Assembly: GCA_033980235.1 (NCBI GenBank)
Contig: CM067066.1
Coordinates: forward strand, 32,148,180-32,212,179
Direction: 5' to 3'
Length of the DNA stretch: 64,000 bases
Origin: Diadema setosum
Taxonomy: Eukaryota > Echinodermata > Echinoidea > Diadematoida > Diadematidae
The position numbers and the translations under genes are program-made. How positions within the stretch are numbered: position 1 is the stretch's first letter; every line of letters begins with the position of its first letter. The notes under the pieces were generated by a model. The model did not search any database. It was not told the DNA's origin and was given only the letters and a program-made list of their open reading frames with translations. This document shows positions 55,201 through 64,000 of the stretch, in pieces.

Positions 55201-56225
55201 GACATATATTTTACATTTCTTTTGCATATTAAAAAATTTCGCAAGCATTTTATTAGGTCTTTAAAAATAGGGATGGTAGCTACAGTACTTGTACTAGTTA
55301 AAGACAATGTAGGTATCATAACAAAATTTTCTTTTGTTTGAACCACTCATTGTTCATTAGTAGTTGTGTCAGTTGCAAAGTTTTCGAACGCCTCAATTAT
55401 TTGCCAAATTTATGGCAAATTCTTATTGTCAACATACAGAAGATTGCAGTGAATGAAGTGCTCTCAAATTTGCATTTAGGATGGGGGTTAATTTCTTTCT
55501 GATCTTGAGCAGCTTTAATGACTGCAGCTGCTCCCCTTCAATCTATCTCAAGTGCAAGATATGGAAAAAAAAAATCAGTGTTGCCAATTTGATGAGTGAT
55601 GACAAGATGATAATTTTCATGGCAAAATTCCCCTTGGACTTTACAGGTGGAGTGCCACTTGCAGAATAAGTCTTATTAGAATTGCACCAAGACTACAAAT
55701 AGGTGTGCTACATTATATTGATTATGCAAAGGACACAAAAGAAAGAAAACAAAAAAAATTAAAACAAAAATGAAAAACAATGTCTAGAAACTGAAGACAG
55801 TCACATCTGATTTTTTTTTTTTTTTTGTCAAAGCTACTCGCCACATGAAACACACTGTCGTAGAATTACCAGGACTCAATATTCGTGGGGTAAACTTGTC
55901 AGCAGTAAAAGGAACTTCAGTACCTTGTAAAGCGTGTACATTATTATTACTGTAAAGGAACTTCTACCTTGAAAAGCTTGTGTATCAAATTTTCATGTTT
56001 TGTGTGAATGATGATATATGTGCAATATTGAAAGTGCTTTATCATGTACACCGTTTGTTCATTTCTAAGTATTGGATTTGAAACAACATTATCAGGTATT
56101 TTCTTGTCATTATAAGGACAATTTCTAGAGTGGTCATTTAATATTGATTCATTCTGAACGTTTCATCTGCCTGTTTCAGGTTTGGTACCAAATTAGCATA
56201 CTTCTACAGATAACTTGATCTAGGA

Positions 56226-56851
56226 TACTGTATACGCTATATATTTCACGTGGGTTTTATTTTCGCGAATTTCGTGAATCGGGAGCTATTCGCGAAATTA
56301 ACAACACGCGAAAATATTACCTTCCAAAATGAATCCCTTGCCTTGATGATACGAACATTTCGGTACTAGTATACCATGTCACGGCTTACCGAACAGACCA
56401 TACTGGCTAAGCTTGTTTACGTACATATAGCATGTCCACGACTAACTACTAACTAGTATACACAGCCCAGTCACTGTAAGTAGCATTCGCACAGCACAGC
56501 GTATTAACAGCGTCTGGGGTGGTCGGGCTAGTCCACGTCTACTTACGAATACTGTAGAGCCAATCCATTATCGCAACCCCTCGTACCACTCGTCAGAAAT
56601 GTAGCACGATGGACTTAACCACTTCAAAAATGTTGAATTCTAACTTACTAGTTCGCAGAGTTTGGTAAGTTTTTTTCATGCAGTGTATAACTAGTATCAT
56701 TCTTATTTGCTAGTAAGTTGAAAATTCACACTTTCTTTGCCACTTCATATTTTCTCTGGTCCCCCAATCGCGAATTTAACCACTCGCGAAAATGTGTGAC
56801 AGCGGCAATTCGCGAAAATTTATGTACGCGAAAATTATAGTGTATACAGTA
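56226..56851. mobile_element. TACTGTATACGC MITE, long copy
   Basis: Ends TACTGTATACGCTATATATT and TATAGTGTATACAGTA, with TTCGCGAA motifs near both ends; the middle (56330-56740) is unrelated to the short copy. Confidence 0.75.
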
Positions 56852-58036
56852 AGTGATATAGACCCTTGTATCACCAAGTGATTTGCCATAATGAAACAAA
56901 AACCCACGGCTTAATTCCCCTAGATAGCATTTACTCCGAAAACATATACTATGATGCATGATTTTATGGGACTGTGTATTATTAGATTATTTTTGATGAA
57001 CCAATTGTGACATTTTAGTAATTCAATATTTTGTATGTGAACATTTCGATCTAAAAACAGTTTTGGTAAAAAACTATTCCTTCACTTCTTTGCGGTACAG
57101 CTTCTCCGAGACCACTTGTGATACACCATTAAAGAATGTTGCTGGATGTATTTCATTATTATTATTATTTTTTTTTTATATTTCTGTTTTTTGTTTGACT
57201 GTGCATACATGTTGGTGCACACTTGGGCATCAGATATCATGCAACCTTGCATTGATATGTGGATTTGCATTTGATACCATTGAAGCAATTAGATATCATC
57301 GAAAGAGATTGCTATTTTTTTTTTCTTTTTTGTTTAGGCCAGAATTTGAAAGCTATGAATCTAAGCTTTAAAATGATGTGGGCCCTTGCAATTCAGCAAA
57401 ATGGCATACTCCTAACTAACTGAAATGACTGAAAGAAAAACTCGTAGAATTTTGCATCATTTCTTCTTCTTCTTCTTCTTTTTTTTTTTTTTTTTTGGGG
57501 GGGGGGGCAATTTTGAAGAGGGATCAGTCCATGAAGTGCAATGACTCAAGGATTCATAATTCCCTGGGATTTATAATTCCAATGCAACCACAATATAGGA
57601 AGTATTTGATTATCCTGAAACTTGCCACACTCACGTGCTACATTCTATTCATGTTTGTTTCAAAGTATAAATGCTATTACTGAGGGTTCTGAAAAGTTCT
57701 AGTAGGGTTTTCATGTACCTGGTACCTCAAGAATGGACAATGGAGAAAAACAATGTCTGAAAGGAAGGCATTATCCAGCAAATATCAACATTGTTGGCCA
57801 AAAATCAAAGGGAGACATGTGTTTTGAGGCTTGCTGGGAAAATCAACCATTCAAACTCATCATGGTTGATATGATGCCAGCTCTCACATGGTCTTTAAAC
57901 TAGATTTGGATGAATACCAGCATGGCCTAAGCCTGATGATGTCACTCTTTCTCCCTGATATATTTCATCCCTTTAAGTAAATTAGTTAGAAGGCAAGTAC
58001 CCAGTATGAATTTATTTGTACATACTGTTTTGACAG

Positions 58037-58435
58037 TTAAAGGGATGATAACATTGTGGTTCAGATGAGGCTTCAGGTTTCCAACTTCTTTGTGAAATAA
58101 TGAGAAACCTTGCTCCTATGAAATATGAAAGAGCATATAATTCTAAGAAAAATGTAAAGTTTACTATTTTGATGAAAATTGGTTTTTAAATGTCTGAAAG
58201 GCAAATACAAAGAGATCCTAATAAAAGGTGGGACCCACCTTTTATTAGGATCTCTTTGATTTAATTTGTTTTCAGATATCTCGGCCACTTTAAAACCAGT
58301 TTTCATCCAATAAAGTTTGAATTCCTCTACATTTGTACTGCATGCTCTTGAATATTTCATAAAGTGTCGCTAATTATCTTGCAAATAGTTAAAATCTGAA
58401 TCCCTCATCTCAACCCAATCTATACTGTCCCTTCA
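58037..58435. mobile_element. GGGATGGTATAG MITE, right-flank copy
   Basis: Inverted ends as in the other copies; its central palindrome (58209-58257, around AAAGGTGGGACCCACCTTTT) is perfect over 49 bases. Confidence 0.85.
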
Positions 58436-60669
58436 TAATTGTGAAAAGATATGTATCCATGATACAGTACGTTTCACAAATATATCCTCAGATACTTAAA
58501 TACAAAGACAGGTATACCCACAAACACCTACTCTTTGTCACATACACTCCTGAGGAGTCTGAAAATGGGGCCTGTGAAATTTGATGATGTGTGACATGTT
58601 CTGGGTACCTAACCTATTGCATCTAATGCACAGCAACAGACATGATAGAAGACATGGTTGGTTCCATGAAGACCACTATATGCATTTGAGAATACTGAAG
58701 TTAGGAGGGACCTCTTTCTTTATGTCTCATTGTGATCTTAGAGTCAATATTGAATCTCCATACAAACACTTCATAGATATCTCCCCATGTGTTGACACAA
58801 AGGCCTCTTTTTTTTTCTACATCTAGTGTTAATTTTCATGGGGCACTGATTTGAGCCACACAACACATCAGTATTTCACAGAGAAAACCCACCATGATTT
58901 TATCCTAGAATATAAAGATGAATGTAAAAGAACAACACATGATGTGGATGGCTGAACTGTGCCATGAATAATATATCCTATATTGGGGCAAACTCGGGTT
59001 TATAAGCATTTGAAGGAAGAGATATCTAGCCACATACTTTAGAGGTGAGGTATTGTTGTGAAGAATCCAGGCAAAACATACAAGTACAATCATGAACGGC
59101 AAAGTGTAAAATTTATGTGATTGGGGGATTGTCATTGTCGGAACCTGTGTTGAGGGTCAAAGTGTATACTGTTCAGAGAGAACTTCTCAGATAGTCTGGC
59201 GCTAGGCTTGCTCTGTGTAAATCTTTTGTTATGATTGACAGTGAAAGAGACCTCAACGTGCTGTTACCATGGATACCAAGGTCAGGTGGAGCAAAGTTTG
59301 CCCAGTCATTGTGTGTGATTGTGTGTGGTGGTATATGTCTGTGTGTGTGTGTCTGTGTATGTGTTTGTGTGTGCGCAATATCATCAAACAAAAAAGAAAG
59401 TGCTTGTGTGGGTGTGTTTCCCACGTTTTTCCATGTGAAGAAGTTGTACTGTATTTAATTTTTCTAATGGGTGAATGTCTTTTTCTTACAATCCTGATTT
59501 TGTCGTAGACTGTACAGTGTGCCCATACAATCTGCTTTGCTTGTTTCACAGGATACGGTCAAAATATAGGGGTCTCCAATATACATATGAATATATAACT
59601 GTATATATTACGCACCATGGTATGCACGTGTATATCTCCAGATGTCAAAACAGTATGCACAAATTCATACTTTCCTATGCTGGAAACGGTACTTTACTAC
59701 ATGAAATAGCATAGCAGTTTCTCTCCCCACCCACCCCCCCCCCCATAGACACTTCTTTTTTTTCTTTAGTGCATGCATGAATGTAATCAGCTGAATAAAT
59801 GTGAATGAATGTGAAATGACCAATTTAAATATATTCATCCAAAGCCCTTTCATAGCTAATAAGGCATGTACAATGTGTGTGTGTCAAAGAAGGACACACT
59901 ACAGAGCAGATTTACTTATATTTCAACACGTCAATATTACATTGACAAAAATAGTACATTGATAAACATTTACCAATGTTTCTTTTGGTGAGAAGCCAAG
60001 TTTATAAGTTCCATGCACCATATTTCATGCACATGACTACATATCTCTTTTTGTATATCTTGCATTGACCTCAGTCAGTGTAATCTTTCTTGCCATCAAA
60101 ACAAGTCATTGGGTTTCAATTCAAATTAATGACAACTGCATAGCACACTAATAGAGTTCATGGAAGCTTTCATTGAGCTCTGTGTTGTTGGTTGGTCTCT
60201 TTTTTGAAGCCAAAATAACTGTAATTTCAATATGTATTCTTTGGCTTTTCTTCAGAATGTTGACTGCTGGTTGACGGATTGATTTCACATTAATTCTCAT
60301 TCCATGCAAATCCATTAACACTAACAACAACAATAAAAAAAAAACACCTTGCACTGATATCAGTGATTCCCCTCACTCCATGACTATCTCTTGAATCAGT
60401 TAATACAGCAATTTTTTGTGCTTGTGTGTGTGTGTGTTTGTGTGTGCCTTGTTTCAATGCTTATACTTGAGAATACAGTTAAGAACAGAACTGGGCACGG
60501 GGAGACGGTTGATCACATCGCTGAAGACTGAAACCCCTACCCCACCCTCATGGGCTGGACAGCAGCTAGAGTGGACTGGAGGGTTATCAACTTCAGACTT
60601 CTACGTATTCAGGAAGTACATGGCTCAAGAACTTTCACTTTTTATGTCACATTTCAATTTAACAGACCA

Positions 60670-60848
60670 GGGCCCCGTTGCAAGAAAGTTGCAATCAATT
60701 GCAAATAATTGCTAATTTTGAAACAACCATTCTGATTGGCTCAGGGTCTGCCCTATTAAGAAGACATGCATGCAACAATGATTTTGAGTGGCCAGTGACA
60801 ATCAGTTGCAAGTTGCGTTTAAACGCAAAGTTTCTAGCAACGGGGCCC
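60670..60848. mobile_element. GGGCCCCGTTGC MITE
   Basis: Inverted ends GGGCCCCGTTGCAAGAAA and TTTCTAGCAACGGGGCCC, with GTTGCAA words inside. 179 bp. Confidence 0.85.
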
Positions 60849-61029
60849 AGACCACAACAGGAGAAAAAGAAGGAAAGGATGGGTTTGTGTACACAATGAC
60901 AGGAAAGCAATGTTCCCATTCACAGTTAAAAAAAGAGCAAGCAATCAGCAAACTTGTGTGATGGGTGTCGGCCGGTGTTTATGTGCAGTGTAGGGTATCA
61001 GTATGGATGTTGGGAATCTGATACCCTTT

Positions 61030-61130
61030 GGCTCAAATTCATGAAGGTGGTACAATTACTTGGCACGCCATACAAATTGTCCATAGTTTAAACCATGGTT
61101 TCAATTGTACCACCTTTGTGAATTTGGGCC
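61030..61130. mobile_element. Reduced copy of the GGCCCGAATTCAC foldback element
   Basis: AAATTCATGAAGGTGGTACA at left and TGTACCACCTTTGTGAATTT at right are inverted, with TTTAAACCATGG inside; the ATTTCGT spacer is absent. Confidence 0.75.
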
Positions 61131-61676
61131 TTTGTGTTTTAGGAGATCTCATGATATAATTATACTGTCAGTGTGTGAAGGAAGGGGTTGATATTGGATG
61201 CCAAAGTGAAAGAGCGGAATCGGTTCCATAGTGGAATGAATGGAAGAGTGCACACAAATGAACAAAGGTCACATGCTGGCAAGAGTAATCTCATGGTAAC
61301 AATTCCTCCCCCCCCCCCCCCCCATCCCTCGTATCGATGTGAAGTTACAAAGGTTGATTTATGTGTTTTCTGTAGTGCAATCTTAAGACATTTTCTAATG
61401 GTGCAACCTAAAGAGAAGTTATACTGAATCAACATTTTCATGATCTGTACAAGCTATATATTTATTCTTGATAGTGCAATAAAAGCTATAGCTGGCTATT
61501 AGTTTAAAAAAAAAGTGATATCAGAGTTGTTTAATGTACGTGAATACTGGATTTATTATTACATGCGTGTGCGTGTGTATACCTACATATCAATGTGCGT
61601 GTGCATGTGTGTCTGTGCATGTCTGTGTTTTTGTGTATTTTGTCTTAAGTCACTTCTTCTTGTCTACTATTCTAGC

Positions 61677-61742
61677 ATAGAAATGAATTTAACCCCTAAG
61701 CTGTTCCAAAGGATCCACGAAGATCGCAAACGGCTTCACTAA
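61677..61742 (+). CDS. Possible short terminal exon of an unrecognised gene
   Basis: A T-rich tract ending TATTCTAG precedes a frame reading IEMNLTPKLFQRIHEDRKRL then His and TAA (61740-61742). The local CpG and codon pattern differ from the surrounding A/T-rich DNA. A GC-richer open frame at about 60478-60595 could be its upstream exon (end GG joining C here to make Gly), but its donor GTTATC is weak. No homology is recognised. Confidence 0.25.
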   Translation: MEMNLTPKLFQRIHEDRKRLH

Positions 61743-64000
61743 TTTTTCAATCTACCAGTATTTTTAATTTTTTTTAAATCAAATAATTGTGCACGTTTTA
61801 AACAACCTCCATTTCCAAAGAACCTTTTCTCATCAACTGCTGTCTAAATCTGGATGTATTAGGCAGGGACCTGCTATGGTGGTGACACAGTTTTCACTCG
61901 AATGATTAGCACCTCAACAGGTGGAGTGGGAAGGGAATTCTCAAAATGAGGAGTTGGTGCACACAGTAATGCTGGGTTATCATGCATCCACTGAATGGGC
62001 GATAAAGAGTGAAATCACAGGAAATGATGAGTCTTGTGTTGTTCAGGATGCTTTGTACTTGCATCCCATTCCCTGAACCAATCTAAAATCCCTATGTACG
62101 GTACATCGGACAGGGCACAATTATAGTCTCCCCCCCCCCCCCACAATCAAGAGGTTAGATCTAGACACATGATATTTTTAAATAGAGTTTCATAAAAATT
62201 TTGATGTACAAAGACAAACAAATAACTTTACAAGCACATGTAGTGTTCTATTCACAAATCATTTATTTTGACAGGTATTCATGATGCATGGTGCCAAATA
62301 CACCACTTGTGAATATCAGTGTGATAATAATGAATGTGAATGTTTTACCTGTAAGATGGGCATACAGTGCTTTTGGGAGTGACTACTATTGCATACACTA
62401 TATGAATCACATCATGAAAGCAACAACTTTTCTTATCACAAGTCGCCCTTGTATTATATGCTTGAACATTTATGAAATTGTACAAATGCGTACTCGGGCC
62501 TAATTGAAATTAAAATCAAGGCCAGACAAAATTACTGTTTTCATGTCTATCAAGATGAGATCGCATGTAGAAAATAAACATAAAAATAAAAAGATAAATA
62601 ATAAAAAATAATGATTAAAAAAATAATGAAACTTTACTATTCATCACTCTCGAACAAACATCATGAAATGTTATTATTCCTGAACATGTAACACTGAAAT
62701 GTAGACAGGGGGTTTATCTTATTACTTTTGATAGCAATATAAATACATATCATACACATGTGAATTAAGTTTGTACTTTGAGGTAGAACCTTCAAGCTGA
62801 GGTTACATTCATGACAAAGGGCCCCAAATAATTGTGCTTCTCATATTATGGCTTCATTTAATTTGGTCTGAAGGAGACCTCCTATGATGCAAATGCTACA
62901 ACCAAGGTTCTGATAAAACTGCTTCTCACCAGCATTTGCTGACCAAATTACTATTCATTATTATCATTATTTTATTTATTTATTTGTGACCCGCTACAAC
63001 AAAAGGATCCTAAAGTCGCTGACGGGTGAGCCGAGAAAATCGAGTTTGAAGTCAGATTACCAAAATCTGTCAAAACGTTGGATTTCTGTTTTTAACATAA
63101 TTTTGTAGTCTAATGTGTCTTCTATCATCTGCCGAAATTTCAAAGCTAAATGATCAAAGGAAAGGCCTGAAAATAGCATTTTTCTGAGCCATGCTTGGCT
63201 CGCCCGTCAGTGACTTTAGGATCCTTTTGTTGTAGCGGGTCACATCTATTCACATTGCAGTTAAGTTAGCTTTCAGATGATCAAATTATTAGGACATGCA
63301 AGTTTTGCGACATCTGTTCAGTTTATAAACCTTTTAAGCATGTACTTTGGCTTCGGCAAAACACCAGTGGATTATAAACAAATGCAAGATGTATAGCTTT
63401 GTAATCCTGTATGGCTAATGCGGTAAATTACCTCCCATTATAAGCATTCACAATCCATTATATTAAGAGTGTAGGTTCTCAGACATAGGCCCTGATTTGT
63501 GAGTTCCTGGAAATTTTTCTACATTAATGTTCTGTGGTTAAAATCTCAGACATGATTAAAAGACCAAAAAAAAAAAAAAAAATGGTCTCAAATGCCTAGT
63601 ACTGCAAAATCAAGGCTTTAGATTGGCAACTGCAAAATCATGGCAACCAATTGTTACTAATTAGTGCATCAAAAAATACTAAGTTTCAGGACAAAATCTC
63701 TGGCAGTTTGAAGTAGGCTCTCGACTTGTACTGCTTGTAATACAAACCCCAAACTCACAAGCACCACCATACATGCTGAGTGCCTGGTAAAATATCTAGA
63801 GCCAAGAATTTGTTAAAATTTTGAGCATTTAATATTGGTCCTTCTCTGATTGTACATGTATACATCCCTCACATTTTAACCTGTGACATAAATACAATGA
63901 ATCTCCCACAATAATTGCAGTAACATAAGTATTTTTTTTTTCATCATCAATATTTAGCATGAAAATGGAAGAGTTACCTCAATTTGTCTGAAACCATGTC
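61743..64000. other. Right end of the window
   Basis: A/T-rich; several AATAAA words around 62573-62640 could end a transcript on the + strand. Contains the GTGACCCGCTACAAC MITE. No gene recognised. Confidence 0.45.
62986..63243. mobile_element. GTGACCCGCTACAAC MITE
   Basis: Inverted ends of about 50 bp (GTGACCCGCTACAACAAAAG at left, TGTTGTAGCGGGTCAC at right, sharing GGATCCTAAAGTC). 258 bp, no coding capacity. Confidence 0.9.

Larger units (their letters stand above)
55320..60430. other. Right flank without confirmed genes
   Basis: CpG-poor A/T-rich DNA containing the long TACTGTATACGC MITE, one GGGATGGTATAG MITE, T-runs near 57478-57497 and GT-rich tracts near 59320-59380. No coding exon with homology is seen. 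Confidence 0.5.

Overview
This is animal (metazoan) nuclear DNA. Coding sequence is split into small exons with GT-AG introns of about 0.4 to 5 kb, and the introns are full of microsatellites and foldback DNA elements. The gene content and repeat types point to a marine invertebrate deuterostome, most likely an echinoderm of sea-urchin type. The species is inferred, not proven.

The window is dominated by one gene on the + strand: a cyclic nucleotide-gated (CNG) channel beta-type subunit (CNGB1/CNGB3 group). I assembled 22 coding exons between 14375 and 52550. All 21 introns have GT-AG ends, every exon-exon phase agrees, and the sum is 3732 nt: 1243 residues plus a stop. Exons 1-6 encode a Ser/Pro-rich cytosolic N-terminus with a calmodulin-site-like helix. 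Exons 7-12 encode S1-S6 and the start of the C-linker. Exons 12-16 encode the C-linker and cyclic-nucleotide-binding domain. Exons 17-22 encode a tail of about 450 residues that keeps a TPxFFNA motif resembling vertebrate CNGB tails and then becomes proline-rich, polybasic and glutamate-rich. The pore reads GNLPAP where vertebrate beta subunits have GGLP(D/E)P.

Region by region: 1 to about 8.9 kb is intergenic, with ordinary CpG content, microsatellites, a near-perfect 120-bp-arm palindrome (5368-5622) and an array of TTCGTTATTCCGAA motifs. At 8.9-9.4 kb there is a CpG-dense block, after which CpG becomes scarce until about 53.1 kb. That CpG-poor domain matches the CNGB transcription unit, so the promoter and first non-coding exon probably lie near 9 kb. 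At 53.2-55.2 kb CpG returns in a GC-rich block holding a 120-130 bp direct repeat, a CTAGTA-rich palindromic stretch and a decayed minus-strand exon resembling the P2X7-type C-terminal domain. From 55.3 kb to the end, DNA is again CpG-poor with dispersed MITEs; one possible short terminal exon sits at 61677-61742.

The introns hold at least ten families of short inverted-repeat elements, several with multiple copies in this window, one tRNA-derived SINE, and a broken gag-like ORF on the minus strand in intron 18.
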